Assembly (NCBI RefSeq): GCF_013385635.1
Contig: NZ_JACAPR010000008.1
Location: 186,001 to 250,000, forward strand
Source: Pseudomonas gingeri
GTDB taxonomy: Bacteria > Pseudomonadota > Gammaproteobacteria > Pseudomonadales > Pseudomonadaceae
Reading direction: 5' to 3'
DNA length: 64,000 nt
Both the position numbers and the translations under genes were made by a program. A model generated the notes under the pieces. The model saw only the letters and a program-made list of their open reading frames with translations. It had not been told where the DNA came from and made no database searches. Numbering within the stretch: the stretch's first letter is position 1; each line of letters starts with the position of its first letter. Shown here one piece after another: positions 17,234 to 26,021 of this stretch.

Positions 17234-17932
17234 TCAACTGTCCTTGCGCAGGACATAGACCCGACGCATGGCGTAGCCCGGCAGGAAATCCCGATGGCCG
17301 ACAATCTCGAAGCCGGCTTCCTGGAACTCCGCCTCGATCAGCGCCTTGCCCAGCACCACGCGCTGGCTGTTCAGACCTGAGTGGGCGGCCAGGCGCCGGC
17401 GACGCCAGGCCATGACATTGCCGTCCACCCACAGCGAGACAATCACTGTATCGCGGCTGACCCGATGAAACTCCCGGAGCATCGCCAGGCGCTGCGCCTT
17501 GTCGGCGACATAGGCGAACAACTGCACGCAGAAAATGCAATCCACCGCGTTTTCCGGCAAGCCGATGGCGAACACCGAACTCTGGAAGGTTCGGACCCGC
17601 TTGAGCAATTCGAGAGAATGATGCGCCGCGCAATGGTCGAGCATGTCCTGGGACGAATCGGCGGCCAGCACCACGCGATTGCCCCGCTCCGCCAGGACCG
17701 ACCAGAACCGCCCGGAGCCACAGGGCAGATCCAGGACCAGGCCCGGTTCGCCGGCGATCTTCAGCGCATGGCGCATCAGTTGCCTTTCGCGCCAGTACCC
17801 CAGGCGGTACAGCAACCCCTCGGGACCGATCTCGCGATACACCCGGGCATGCTCGCGCGCATGGTGGCGGGCGAACTCAAGCTCGACGAGTGAAGGCGGT
17901 TGCGCTGACATGTCTGGCGAACTCTGGTGCAT
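17234..17932 (-). CDS. Class I SAM-dependent methyltransferase
   Basis: 232 residues. SAM-binding motif I is LVLDLPCGSGRFWSVLAERG near residues 65-84, followed by VVLAADSSQDML (motif II acidic end) and a post-I stretch ENAVDCIFCVQLFAYVADKAQRLAMLREFHRVS typical of class I enzymes. The substrate cannot be read. Two starts are possible, ATG 17932 and ATG 17911, neither with a good ribosome site. The gene is independent of rnd, with 143 bases of AT-richer DNA between. Confidence 0.8.
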   Translation of the reverse strand: MHQSSPDMSAQPPSLVELEFARHHAREHARVYREIGPEGLLYRLGYWRERQLMRHALKIAGEPGLVLDLPCGSGRFWSVLAERGNRVVLAADSSQDMLDHCAAHHSLELLKRVRTFQSSVFAIGLPENAVDCIFCVQLFAYVADKAQRLAMLREFHRVSRDTVIVSLWVDGNVMAWRRRRLAAHSGLNSQRVVLGKALIEAEFQEAGFEIVGHRDFLPGYAMRRVYVLRKDS

Positions 17933-18109
17933 TGGCCGGTGCCGGTTCTACCTGGAACACCAGGCCGATTGAAAGAGCTGCCGGGAAGCGCTATGCATCT
18001 CCCGGCAATGCTCGAACCTTAGTCAGGCGTGCATCAATATTTCGTGAAAAAAATGCCGCTGCCGCTCAAGAATGCGCTCCCGGATCGAAATTGCTTTTTT
18101 TGCCGCGAC

Positions 18110-19492
18110 TCACGCCTGATGCAAATACCAGCGCCAGTCCTGCTCACCGACCTCGCCCATGAACTGCCGGTACTCGGCGCGTTTGACCGCCAAGTAGACA
18201 CCGAGGAACTCGCCGCCGAAAGTCTCGCGGGCCCAGGCGGAACCTTCCAGCGCCCGCAAGGTGGTCAGCCAGTCGGTGGGCAAGCGTTCACCGGCCTGAG
18301 CATAACCATTGCCTTCGATGGGCGCGCCGGGGTCCAGTTGCTGGCGGATACCGTGATGAATCCCCGCCAGGATCGCGGCGGCGGCCAGATAGGGATTGGC
18401 ATCGGCGCCGCAGATCCGGTGTTCGATGTGTCGCGAGAAAGCCGGTCCACCCGGCACACGCAGGCTCACCGTGCGGTTGTCGACGCCCCAGGTCGCCGCC
18501 AGCGGGGCATAACTGTTGCTCTGGAAACGCCGGTAGGAGTTGGCATTGGGGCAGAACATCAGCAACGAATCGAGCAGGGTCGCCAGCATGCCGCCCACCG
18601 CCTGCTTCAACAGCGGCGTACCCTCCGGCGCTTCGCTGGCGAACAGGTTGTGGCCGTCCTTGTCGGCCAGGCTGACATGCATATGCATCCCGGTACCGGC
18701 CAGGTCATCGAAGGGCTTGGCCATGAAGCAGGCGATCATTCCATGCTTGTGAGCCACCCCCTTGACCAGCCGCTTGTAGCGCACCGCTTCGTCCATGGCC
18801 TGCAAGGCATCGCCACGGTGCTCCAGGGTGATTTCCACCTGGCCGGGGGCGTATTCGGATATCGCCGTGCGTGCGGGGATCCCCTGGAGTTTGCAGGCGT
18901 TGTAGAGGTCGGCGAGAAACGGTTCGATCTGCTCCAGTTCGCGCAGGCCGTAGACCTGGGTAGCCCGCGGGCGTCCGCCATCGGCATCGCGGGCGGGCTG
19001 CGGGCGACCGTTGCTGTCGCGCTGCTGGTCCAGCAGGTAGAACTCCAGTTCCGCCGCCATCACCAGGTAATAACCGTCGGCCTGGAGTTGCCCGATCACC
19101 CGCGTCAGCAATTGCCGTGGATCGGCCACGGTGGCCGGCAAGCCCTCGGTGGGGTGCATGCTGACCTGCACCGCCGCCGTCGGGATAAGGCGCCAGGGCA
19201 TGCGTTGCAGGCTGCCGCTGATCGGGTAGGCCCGGCAATCGATATCGCCGACTTCCCAGACCAGCCCGGAGTTTTCCACATCGTCGCCATTGAGGGTCAG
19301 GCCAAGAATGGTGCTCGGCAACGGACGACCGCTGGCGTACACCGCCAGCAATTCGTCGCGGTGCAACAACTTGCCCCGGGGCACGCCGTTGTTATCGACA
19401 ATGAACAACTCGAACATCTCGATATCCGGGTTCCGTTCAAGGAACGACCGGGCTTCTTCCAGGGCAGCAAAGGACTGGCAGGCAACACTCAT
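18110..19492 (-). CDS. Glutamine synthetase family, glutamate-polyamine ligase type
   Basis: 460 residues with the full type-I glutamine synthetase chain: N-terminal beta-grasp domain, then the ATP/Glu site residues MAAELEFYLLD (near 146), GQVEITLEHRGDALQAMDEAVRYKRLVKGVAHKHG, GTGMHMHVSLAD, and the Arg/Glu motif SLRVPGGPAFSRHIEHRICGADANPYLAAAAILAG. Compared with GlnA it lacks the adenylylation Tyr loop and resembles gamma-glutamylpolyamine synthetases (PuuA/PauA group), which begin polyamine degradation. The exact amine is an inference. It is not next to other puu/pau genes here. Confidence 0.85.
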   Translation of the reverse strand: MSVACQSFAALEEARSFLERNPDIEMFELFIVDNNGVPRGKLLHRDELLAVYASGRPLPSTILGLTLNGDDVENSGLVWEVGDIDCRAYPISGSLQRMPWRLIPTAAVQVSMHPTEGLPATVADPRQLLTRVIGQLQADGYYLVMAAELEFYLLDQQRDSNGRPQPARDADGGRPRATQVYGLRELEQIEPFLADLYNACKLQGIPARTAISEYAPGQVEITLEHRGDALQAMDEAVRYKRLVKGVAHKHGMIACFMAKPFDDLAGTGMHMHVSLADKDGHNLFASEAPEGTPLLKQAVGGMLATLLDSLLMFCPNANSYRRFQSNSYAPLAATWGVDNRTVSLRVPGGPAFSRHIEHRICGADANPYLAAAAILAGIHHGIRQQLDPGAPIEGNGYAQAGERLPTDWLTTLRALEGSAWARETFGGEFLGVYLAVKRAEYRQFMGEVGEQDWRWYLHQA

Positions 19493-19848
19493 GGGCTTCT
19501 CGTATTCCGCGTCAGGCGCACGCGCGCCGGTTCGAACCAGGCGACCGGCACGGCCGCCTGCGATCAGTGAAATGACTTAACGGGAATGACGCCGATCCGG
19601 CGGGCGCGCATGGCGGCAATGCCAGAGAGCCCAGAAGGCCAGTTCGGAAGGCAGGGCAACCAGACTCGGTACGGTTATCGACGGGCGAGAAGAACCGACG
19701 CCCGGCGCCTGGGCGCCCGTCGAAACTTCATGCTTGTTCCCGTTGATCCAACCGTCCATAGGACTGCCGCAGTAGACACGAGCCTGCAGACTCACACGAC
19801 ACGATAAGTCGTTAAATCCAGTATTTACAACGCTTGGTTGCACAACGA
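19493..19848. other. Non-coding interval between GS-like gene and cynR
   Basis: About 356 bases with no convincing gene. It holds the upstream region of the glutamine synthetase-like gene and the downstream region of cynR. An imperfect GC-rich palindrome (CGACGCCCGGCGCC..GGGCGCCCGTCG, about 19689-19715) is the only structure seen. Short frames through it have no protein character. Confidence 0.5.
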
Positions 19849-20730
19849 CTAAACATTCCCCCAATTCAGCACGGTTTGCACAAAGGCTCGGGAGGCGGCA
19901 CTGCGATAGGCCCCCTGGCGCCTCAGCAAGACCACACTGCGGGTGGGCAACGAGGGTTGCAGCGGCAATGCAACGAGGCCCGGCTGCTCGCGGGCAATCG
20001 CACTCGGCAGGATCGTCGCCAGTTGCCCGCGCCGGACAATCTCGACAATCGCGCTGATGGAGTTGGCTTCGATCGCCACCTGGGCACCGATGCCTTGCTG
20101 GCGGCAGTACAGGTCGATGTGCTGGCGGGTCGCGAAATCCCTGCTGAGCAGGACCAGGGGCTGGCGCTCAAGGTCCTGGAGACTGAAGGACGCTGTGCGA
20201 TCGGCCTGCGGGTGAGGCTCACCGACCACCAGGCTCAGGGTTTCGGTAAAGAGCACCTGGCTGTCGATATCCGCCAGGTGTGTTCCGGCGAAGGCAATGC
20301 CGATATCCAGCAGGTCCTCGGCCAGGGCGGCTTCGAGACGATCCTGGGTCAGTTCCTGGACGCTGAGGGTGATGCCCGGATAACAACGGTTGAACTGTTC
20401 GAGCAGCGGCCCGACGAGATAAGCGGTGAACGTTGGCGTCATCGCCAGGCGCAGCGTCCCCCGGCTGAGGTCCTGGACATCATGCATCGCCCGCTTGCCC
20501 GCCTCCAGGTCCTGCAAGGCCAGTCGCGCAAATCGCACGTAGGCCGCTCCCGCATCCGTCAGGCGTACGGCGCGCCCGGAGCGGTCGAACAACGGCGCAC
20601 CCAGGGACTCTTCCAACTGCTTGATCTGCTGCGAGAGCGTCGGCTGGGAAACATGCAGCGCCTCGGCGGCCCGGGTGAAATTGCCATGTTCGGCGACCGC
20701 CAGTAGATAACGCACATGACGTAGGAGCAT
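19849..20730 (-). CDS. cynR: LysR-type regulator of the cyanate operon
   Basis: 293 residues with the LysR winged helix (residues 1-60, [34 protein letters not shown]) and a periplasmic-binding-protein-like effector domain. Gene order decides the name: it is divergent from cynT and cynS, as in E. coli, where CynR activates cynTSX in the presence of cyanate and represses itself. The 109-base divergent region carries a LysR T-N11-A palindrome (20755-20769). Sequence also resembles CynR in the effector domain. Confidence 0.87.
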   Translation of the reverse strand: MLLRHVRYLLAVAEHGNFTRAAEALHVSQPTLSQQIKQLEESLGAPLFDRSGRAVRLTDAGAAYVRFARLALQDLEAGKRAMHDVQDLSRGTLRLAMTPTFTAYLVGPLLEQFNRCYPGITLSVQELTQDRLEAALAEDLLDIGIAFAGTHLADIDSQVLFTETLSLVVGEPHPQADRTASFSLQDLERQPLVLLSRDFATRQHIDLYCRQQGIGAQVAIEANSISAIVEIVRRGQLATILPSAIAREQPGLVALPLQPSLPTRSVVLLRRQGAYRSAASRAFVQTVLNWGNV

Positions 20731-20751
20731 CGGACATCCAACTATAGGTCT

Positions 20752-20775
20752 GGCTTATGGAAACCATAATAAGCC
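20752..20775. promoter_or_regulatory. CynR-type operator between cynR and cynT
   Basis: TTATGG-AAA-CCATAA (20755-20769) is a perfect palindrome with the LysR T-N11-A pattern, nested in longer arms GGCTTAT (20752-20758) and ATAAGCC (20769-20775). It lies in the divergent cynR/cynT region. On the minus strand a TATAGT (20741-20746) could be the cynR -10 box, placing the palindrome over its -35 position, consistent with autorepression. Confidence 0.65.
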
Positions 20776-20839
20776 GGTCTTGGACGCTATGGCTGAAAAC
20801 TTCCATCCTTGCCCCATCAGCCACGCAAGGAGAAAGCCC

Positions 20840-21499
20840 ATGCAAGCCATTATCGACGGCGTCCTGAAGTTCCAGCGCGAAGCCTTTCCGGGGCGCAGCG
20901 CACTGTTCAAGCAACTGGCCAACACCCAGAGCCCCGACGTGCTGTTCGTCACCTGCTCGGACAGCCGGGTCGTCCCGGAACTGCTGACCCAGCAAGAGCC
21001 CGGCGACCTGTTCGTGATTCGCAATGCCGGCAATATCGTGCCGTCCTATGGGCCGGAGCCCGGCGGCGTATCGGCTACCGTCGAGTACGCGGTCGCCGTG
21101 CTGGGCGTGCGCGATATCGTCATCTGCGGCCATTCCGACTGCGGTGCGATGACCGCCATTTCCACCTGCAAATGCCTCGATCACCTGCCGGCCGTCGCCA
21201 ACTGGCTGCGCCATGCCGAGTCGGCCAAGGTCATCAATGCCGCCCGGGGCCACGCCTCGCCGCAAGCACGCCTGGACTCGCTGGTCAGGGAAAACGTGGT
21301 CGCCCAACTGGCCAATCTCAAGACCCACCCATCAGTCGCCCTGGCGCTGGAACAAGGCCGGCTGAACCTGCATGGCTGGGTGTATGACATCGAGAGCGGC
21401 TCGATTGCCACACTGGACGGCGCTACCGGCCGTTTTGTCTCCCTCGCCGAACATCCACAGGCCTGTGCGCTGTCGACTCAACCACAACACGTTGCCTGA
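20840..21499 (+). CDS. cynT: Carbonic anhydrase of the cyanate operon
   Basis: 219 residues, exactly the length of E. coli CynT. It is a beta-class carbonic anhydrase with zinc ligands Cys39, His98 and Cys101 and the Asp41-Arg43 dyad ([18 protein letters not shown]). It interconverts CO2 and bicarbonate, keeping bicarbonate available for cyanase. I chose ATG 20840, which has AAGGAGA before it; the frame is open to 20780, but this adds no conserved sequence. cynS starts 34 bases downstream, so the two form an operon. Confidence 0.93.
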   Translation: MQAIIDGVLKFQREAFPGRSALFKQLANTQSPDVLFVTCSDSRVVPELLTQQEPGDLFVIRNAGNIVPSYGPEPGGVSATVEYAVAVLGVRDIVICGHSDCGAMTAISTCKCLDHLPAVANWLRHAESAKVINAARGHASPQARLDSLVRENVVAQLANLKTHPSVALALEQGRLNLHGWVYDIESGSIATLDGATGRFVSLAEHPQACALSTQPQHVA

Positions 21500-21533
21500 C
21501 TTGCACACCCACCCCGTAAAAGAGGAAATCACC

Positions 21534-22004
21534 ATGCTGCAGTCCCAATTCGCACAAGCTCCGCGCCTGGCCCTGGCCGACACCATCATCGACGCCAAGC
21601 AGCGCCTGAACCTGTCCTGGCAGGATCTGACCGACGGCACCGGCCTGAGCCTGGCCTTTGTCACCGCCGCCCTGCTCGGCCAGCATCCACTGCCGGCCGA
21701 GGCCGCCGAGGTGGTCTGCGCCAAACTCGGGCTCGACCAGGATGCCAGCCGCCTGCTGCAAAGCGTGCCATTGCGCGGCAGCATCCCGGCCGGCATTCCC
21801 ACCGACCCGACGATCTATCGCTTCTACGAAATGATCCAGGTCTACGGCACCACTCTCAAAGCCCTGGTGCACGAGCAGTTCGGCGACGGCATCATCAGTG
21901 CCATCAACTTCAAGCTGGACATCAAGAAGGTCGAGGACCCGGAAGGCGGCTCCCGCGCGGTGATCACCCTCGACGGCAAGTACCTGCCGACCAAACCGTT
22001 CTGA
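21534..22004 (+). CDS. cynS: Cyanate hydratase (cyanase)
   Basis: 156 residues, identical in length to E. coli cyanase. The N-terminal domain is a POU-like helical bundle; the C-terminal dimer domain supplies the active-site residues Arg96, Glu99 and Ser122, all present at exactly the canonical numbers. The enzyme converts cyanate and bicarbonate into ammonia and CO2. ATG 21534 has AGAGGAA before it. It is the last gene of cynTS; no CynX transporter follows, and a hairpin lies nine bases after the stop. Confidence 0.96.
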   Translation: MLQSQFAQAPRLALADTIIDAKQRLNLSWQDLTDGTGLSLAFVTAALLGQHPLPAEAAEVVCAKLGLDQDASRLLQSVPLRGSIPAGIPTDPTIYRFYEMIQVYGTTLKALVHEQFGDGIISAINFKLDIKKVEDPEGGSRAVITLDGKYLPTKPF

Positions 22005-22012
22005 GAAAACGC

Positions 22013-22045
22013 CAACGCCCTCCCGGATGACCCGGGAGGGCGTTG
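22013..22045. terminator. Hairpin after cynS
   Basis: CAACGCCCTCCCGG and CCGGGAGGGCGTTG form 14-bp arms around a four- or five-base loop. No U-run follows on the plus strand, but its position between convergent genes fits a terminator. Confidence 0.6.
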
Positions 22046-22056
22046 TCATGTCCGCC

Positions 22057-22416
22057 TCAAAGCACCGTCTGGAGGTAGGGCTCGCGCGCCATGTCGACCA
22101 CGTCCACCGACAGGTGCACTTCCACCGTCGAAGGCCAGCCGTCGAGGTCCTTCAATCCGTTCAGGATGCTCTCCGACAGCTGCTTTTTCACCTCGACCGA
22201 ACGCCCGCCGAACAGCTCCAGCTTCACATGCACGAAGCCACGTTCATTCAGGCCGGTGCCCACGCGAAAAACGGTCAGTTGCGTTGCCCGGCTCTTGATA
22301 TCGGACTCGGCGGCGAACTGCCCGGAGGCCACCAGGGCATGGTTGATGCGCAACAACGCCTTGTCGGCATCGAAGTCGCTCAGGTTCGGTGTGTATTCCA
22401 GGAAAACGTGAGGCAT
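22057..22416 (-). CDS. 5-carboxymethyl-2-hydroxymuconate isomerase family
   Basis: 119 residues beginning MPHVFLEYTPNLSD, with Pro2 available as the catalytic base, as in the tautomerase superfamily. The two-repeat fold and the end GWPSTVEVHLSVDVVDM match CHMI (HpaF) enzymes of homoprotocatechuate degradation. No hpa genes lie nearby, so the natural substrate is uncertain. ATG 22416 has a CGGAG site. It converges on cynS. Confidence 0.85.
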   Translation of the reverse strand: MPHVFLEYTPNLSDFDADKALLRINHALVASGQFAAESDIKSRATQLTVFRVGTGLNERGFVHVKLELFGGRSVEVKKQLSESILNGLKDLDGWPSTVEVHLSVDVVDMAREPYLQTVL

Positions 22417-22564
22417 GGACGGGCTCCGAAACGTCGAGGGAGAAGAGGCGGATAGGTATAACACGCAGCTTTCGGGAAAGATCATGAAACGATGATGCAA
22501 TGGCGCGAATATGCTTCTTCGACCAAATAAAAGGAGGTCAACCTGAAAAAATGGCGCCTCACCC

Positions 22565-22592
22565 TTGAAAAAAGTATCCGAACTACTACAAT
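22565..22592 (+). promoter_or_regulatory. Promoter of the HigB/HigA-like module
   Basis: TTGAAA (22565-22570) and TACAAT (22587-22592) are near-consensus -35 and -10 boxes with a 16-bp spacer in an AT-rich stretch. Transcription would begin near 22599-22601, right at the point where the conserved toxin reading frame opens, leaving almost no leader. Confidence 0.6.
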
Positions 22593-22648
22593 AAAAACCA
22601 ACGCATAACGTCGTCACCACCCATGAATTCGAGCAGTGGCTCAAACGA

Positions 22649-22909
22649 TTGAGGGATCCGATCGCCAAGTCGCGGATTGTCTCGCGATTGATCGCCGCGC
22701 AGTTTGGAGCGTTGAGCGATACCCGGGTCATTCACGACGGTATCAGTGAAATGCGTATTCACACCGGGCCCGGCTATCGAATCTATTTTGCTCGCCAAGG
22801 CAGGCGCTTGATCCTGCTGTTGTGTGCTGGAGACAAGTCCTCACAAAAACGGGACATCAAACAGGCCAGGTTGATCCTGGACGATATCGAACGAGGTAAT
22901 GCCAGATGA
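22649..22909 (+). CDS. HigB/RelE-type toxin of a toxin-antitoxin pair (start abnormal)
   Basis: From TTG 22649 the product is 86 residues: RDPIAKSRIVSRLIAAQFG..DGISEMRIHTGPGYRIYFARQGRRLILLLCAGDKSSQKRDI. This is the compact addiction-module killer (phage-derived Gp49/HigB-like) fold, with conserved GPGYRIYF and GDKSSQ..DI. The frame is open further upstream to a TAA at 22592 and encodes the usual family N-terminus (NVVTTHEFEQWLKRL), but that extension has no ATG, GTG or TTG; an ACG sits where the start should be (22601). The antitoxin ATG overlaps its stop in ATGA. Likely an mRNA-cleaving RNase, if functional. Confidence 0.75.
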   Translation: MRDPIAKSRIVSRLIAAQFGALSDTRVIHDGISEMRIHTGPGYRIYFARQGRRLILLLCAGDKSSQKRDIKQARLILDDIERGNAR

Positions 22910-23187
22910 GAACCCTCAAGCCCTTCGACGCTGCCGACTACCTGGACGACGAAGCAACGATTGCCGAACTGCTGACTGTCGCCCTGAAAGACGAAAACCC
23001 CGATGTCTTTCTCACCGCCCTGGCTGCCGTCGCCAAGGCACGCGGCATGACCCAGGTCGCCCGGGATTCCGGCATGGGCCGCGAAAGCCTCTACAAGGCC
23101 CTGGCTCCCGGCGCCAAGCCTCGCTATGACACGGTTTTGAAACTGGTCGATGCACTGGGCGTCAAACTGGTGGTGCAGCCTTCATAA
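22906..23187 (+). CDS. HigA-type antitoxin (HTH)
   Basis: 93 residues with a C-terminal Cro/Xre-like helix-turn-helix (about 38-90: LAAVAKARGMTQVARDSGMGRESLYKALAPGAKPRYDTVLKLVDALGVKLVV), the 'addiction module antidote' architecture. It pairs with the HigB-like gene, its ATG overlapping the toxin stop. Toxin-first order is typical of higBA. It should neutralise the toxin and repress the shared promoter. Confidence 0.87.
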   Translation: MRTLKPFDAADYLDDEATIAELLTVALKDENPDVFLTALAAVAKARGMTQVARDSGMGRESLYKALAPGAKPRYDTVLKLVDALGVKLVVQPS

Positions 23188-23207
23188 AGCAATTATCCAG
23201 GGCGCCA

Positions 23208-24128
23208 CTAAGACAGCAGGGGCAACCGGTCACTCATGAACTTCTCCAACCGCGAACGCAACCAGCGCTCGGCCGGATCGGTGTCGACGATGCCGAGCCA
23301 GACCATCGACAGGTCCAGGGTCGGTGCCTTGAACGGCAACGGTTCGGCGAACAACGCTCCCGACGCCGCCATGGCCAGGGCGGTATAGTCCGGCAGGCCG
23401 GCAATCAGGTCGGTTCCCGCCAGCAGGGCCGGCAAGGCGCTGTATTGCGGCACCGACAACACCACATGACGCTTGCGTCCGATTTCCGCCAGCCACTCAT
23501 CAGCCAGGCTGCTGACATTCGCGGTATGGGAAACCAATACGTGCGGGCGAGCACAGTATTCATCCAGGGTCATCGGACTCGACGAGGCGTCGGCCCGCAG
23601 GATCATCGGCTGGATATGCCGCAGCAGCTTGCGCTTGGCATTGGCCGGCAGGCCGCGGGTCTGGCTGATGCCGACGGTGATATCACCGGAAGCGAGCAGG
23701 TCCGGGATACGCCAGTAGTCGACGTGCTGGACCACGATCATCACGTTCGGCGCTTCCTGGCGCAGGGCTCGCAGCAGGTTCGGCAGCAGGCCGAACTCGA
23801 CATCGTCCGACAACCCGATGCGAAAGGTCATGGTGCTGCTGGTCGGATCGAAATCGTGGGTCAGGCTCAGGGCATTGGACAACGAGTCCAGCGCCGGGGA
23901 CAGGTGCTGGATGATTTCCTCGGCCCGCGCCGTCGGTTCCATGCGGTGCCCGACACGGATAAACAGCGGGTCGTTGAACATTGCCCGCAGGCGGTTGAGC
24001 GCCGAACTGATAGTCGGCTGGCCGAGAAACAGCTTCTCCGCCACCCGCGTCACATTGCGTTCGAGCATCAGTGTTTCGAAGACCACCATCAGGTTGATGT
24101 CGGCCTTGCGCAATTCATTGCGATTCAT
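23208..24128 (-). CDS. LysR family regulator, MexT-like
   Basis: 306 residues. The N-terminal helix-turn-helix (MNRNELRKADINLMVVFETLMLERNVTRVAEKLFLGQPTISSALNRLRAMFNDPLFIRVG) and effector domain features (FRIGLSDDVEFGLLPNLLRALR, GLPANAKRKLLRH) are close to those I recall for MexT, the activator of mexEF-oprN in P. aeruginosa. No efflux operon or quinone oxidoreductase lies next to it here, so it may be a paralogue with another regulon. It converges on higBA. Confidence 0.85.
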   Translation of the reverse strand: MNRNELRKADINLMVVFETLMLERNVTRVAEKLFLGQPTISSALNRLRAMFNDPLFIRVGHRMEPTARAEEIIQHLSPALDSLSNALSLTHDFDPTSSTMTFRIGLSDDVEFGLLPNLLRALRQEAPNVMIVVQHVDYWRIPDLLASGDITVGISQTRGLPANAKRKLLRHIQPMILRADASSSPMTLDEYCARPHVLVSHTANVSSLADEWLAEIGRKRHVVLSVPQYSALPALLAGTDLIAGLPDYTALAMAASGALFAEPLPFKAPTLDLSMVWLGIVDTDPAERWLRSRLEKFMSDRLPLLS

Positions 24129-24184
24129 CCGGTGCTCCCGCTCCCCAAAACCCTGTCAGTGTAGAAAGGCGCTGCCCTCGACGT

Positions 24185-24799
24185 CTACGCGGATGCCGGG
24201 TTGTCGATGAAATACTGGCAGATCAGCCGGCCGTCCCGCAGGCACTGCTCGACGGCCGGGCGTCCGGTGGCTTCGGAGAAAAACGAGGCCAGGGCCCGGC
24301 ACACACAGGGTTGGTCGCGCACCGCACTGCCCAGGGGACAGCTGTAGTTGCGCACCATCACTCCGTCCTCGCGGACCTGCGCCTCGGTGCTGGCGCCCAG
24401 CGAGTCCGCCGCGGCCATGGCCGAACGCAGCCCGCTATCGAAATCCACCGGCTCGCTCAAGCCGGACTCCTGGGCCAGGCGCCGCCCCGTACGCTCCAGC
24501 AGGTCGCCCAGGACCGGCTCGCCGAGTTGCTCCTGCATGACCCCCAGCAGCCCGAGCAGGAAGCTGCGATAGGCGCTGGAGGATTTGTCTTCACTGCCGG
24601 CGCAGGCCTCATAGAGCGTGGCCGGTTTGCCCAGGGCCCCGCGCTGGCGAACCTTGCTGCGCTGCACCAGGCCTTCGGCTTCCAGCTGCTTGATCTGCAC
24701 ATTGATGGCGTTGCGCGTGACGTCGAGGCGCTCGCACAACTGCACCACCGTCAGCGGTTCGCGCTGCAGGAGGCTGAGGATGTCGTTCTTGGTGGTCAC
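24185..24799 (-). CDS. SufR-type winged-helix repressor with C-terminal cysteine cluster
   Basis: From GTG 24799 the protein has 204 residues. The N-terminal winged helix (residues 3-65, LLQREPLTVVQLCERLDVTRNAINVQIKQLEAEGLVQ..GKPATLYEA) is of the COG2345/SufR type. The C-terminal part has Cys154, Cys165, Cys167, Cys186 and Cys194 (SCPLGSAVRDQPCVC.., EQC, LIC), a pattern fit for an iron-sulfur or metal sensor. A TTG at 24823 is a possible longer start. It is divergent from a periplasmic catalase, with a 17-bp-arm palindrome between, so it probably controls that gene in response to oxidative or metal stress. Confidence 0.78.
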   Translation of the reverse strand: MTTKNDILSLLQREPLTVVQLCERLDVTRNAINVQIKQLEAEGLVQRSKVRQRGALGKPATLYEACAGSEDKSSSAYRSFLLGLLGVMQEQLGEPVLGDLLERTGRRLAQESGLSEPVDFDSGLRSAMAAADSLGASTEAQVREDGVMVRNYSCPLGSAVRDQPCVCRALASFFSEATGRPAVEQCLRDGRLICQYFIDNPASA

Positions 24800-24861
24800 T
24801 GAACACTCAGGGTCGAAGGACAAAAACCGATTATACCCTTTCGTTTGTGGACGAGGACTTA

Positions 24862-24914
24862 AAAAACAATAACGACAACCCGCATTGTCATTATTGTTTT
24901 TATGTTGCTAGACT
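24862..24914 (+). promoter_or_regulatory. Catalase promoter with large inverted-repeat operator
   Basis: AAAAACAATAACGACAA (24862-24878) and TTGTCATTATTGTTTTT (24885-24901) form an inverted repeat with 17-bp arms, one mismatch and a six-base spacer. The right arm supplies a -35 box TTGTCA (24885-24890), with TAGACT (24909-24914) as -10 at 18 bp. A repressor bound to the palindrome would block this promoter; the divergent SufR-like gene is the obvious candidate. Confidence 0.7.
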
Positions 24915-24949
24915 TCTCCCGCCGATAACAACTCCAGCAGGAACCGACC

Positions 24950-25951
24950 GTGAAACCTTCAATCCTTCGTCGCTTGACCCTGGCCCCGCTCCTGGCCGCC
25001 GTCAGTTGCGCCGTGCTCGCCCAGAACGAAACCGCCGCCCCTCAGGTCGGTCCTGTCAAACACGTCGACGCCTTGAACAAAGTCTTCGGCCAGCATCCGG
25101 GAGCCCGCGCCATCCATGCCAAGGGCATCGTGCTCGAAGGCAGCTTCAGTCCCGCGCCCGGTGCCGCCTCGATCAGCAAGGCGGCTCATTTCCAGCACGC
25201 CAGCGTGCCGGTGACCGTGCGTTTCTCAAACTTTGCCGGGATCCCGGATATCCCCGACAATCACCCGCTGGCCAATCCTCGCGGTCTGGCGATCAAGTTC
25301 AAGCTGCCGGACGGCACGGTCACCGATATCGTCGCCCACTCCTTCAACGGCTTCCCCGCGCCGGACGCCGATGAGTTCCATCAGTTGATCGTGGCATTGG
25401 GCGCGAGCGGCCCGGGTGCGGCCAAACCCACCGCGCTGGACACCTACCTGGGCAGCCACCCGGTGGCGAAGAACTTCCTGACCACGCAGAAAACCGCGCC
25501 GGCGAGCTACGCAACCCTGCCCTACTACGGCGTGAACACCTTCAAGTTCACCAATGCCAGCGGCCAGGTCGCGTACGGGCGCTACCAGTTCCTGCCGGTC
25601 AGTGGCGAGCATCTGCTCAAGCCTGCCGATGCGGAGAAAGCCGCGCCGGATTACCTGAGCAGTGAAATACGCCAGCGCGTCAAACAGGCGCCGGTGCAAT
25701 TCAAGTTGCAACTACAGATCGCCGAGCCCGGCGACAAGCTCGACGACCCGTCGATTGCCTGGCCGGACAACCGACGCACGGTGGAACTGGGCACCCTGTC
25801 CGTCAACACCGTCGTCGACAACAGCCCGGCCGCGGAGAAAGCCCTGTTGTTCCAACCGAACGTGCTGACTCCGGGCATCGACGTACAGGACCCGATGGTC
25901 AATGTGCGCTCGGCCGCCTACGCGGTGTCCTTCGGTCGCCGGCAACAGTAA
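24950..25951 (+). CDS. Periplasmic catalase-family peroxidase (SrpA/YdbF-like)
   Basis: 333 residues with a signal peptide (cleavage near residue 24, SCAVLA/QNE). The small catalase fold shows the distal His56 in AIHAKGIVLEGSF, Arg91-Phe-Ser-Asn94 (distal Asn) and the proximal R320-x3-Y324 heme ligand motif. Such monofunctional mini-catalases act as peroxidases in the periplasm. Start GTG 24950. It is divergent from the cysteine-rich repressor and followed 70 bases later by a small conserved-looking gene, then a terminator. Confidence 0.88.
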   Translation: MKPSILRRLTLAPLLAAVSCAVLAQNETAAPQVGPVKHVDALNKVFGQHPGARAIHAKGIVLEGSFSPAPGAASISKAAHFQHASVPVTVRFSNFAGIPDIPDNHPLANPRGLAIKFKLPDGTVTDIVAHSFNGFPAPDADEFHQLIVALGASGPGAAKPTALDTYLGSHPVAKNFLTTQKTAPASYATLPYYGVNTFKFTNASGQVAYGRYQFLPVSGEHLLKPADAEKAAPDYLSSEIRQRVKQAPVQFKLQLQIAEPGDKLDDPSIAWPDNRRTVELGTLSVNTVVDNSPAAEKALLFQPNVLTPGIDVQDPMVNVRSAAYAVSFGRRQQ

Positions 25952-26021
25952 CCGGCGAGCAACTATGCCGTTCGGGCGTCGCCAAGGGCGCCTTCCAGAG
26001 AACACAACAGGTGAAAACACC

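Noticed and set aside
18029..19570. 513-codon plus-strand frame opposite the glutamine synthetase gene
   Set aside because: Antisense shadow of a clear enzyme gene.
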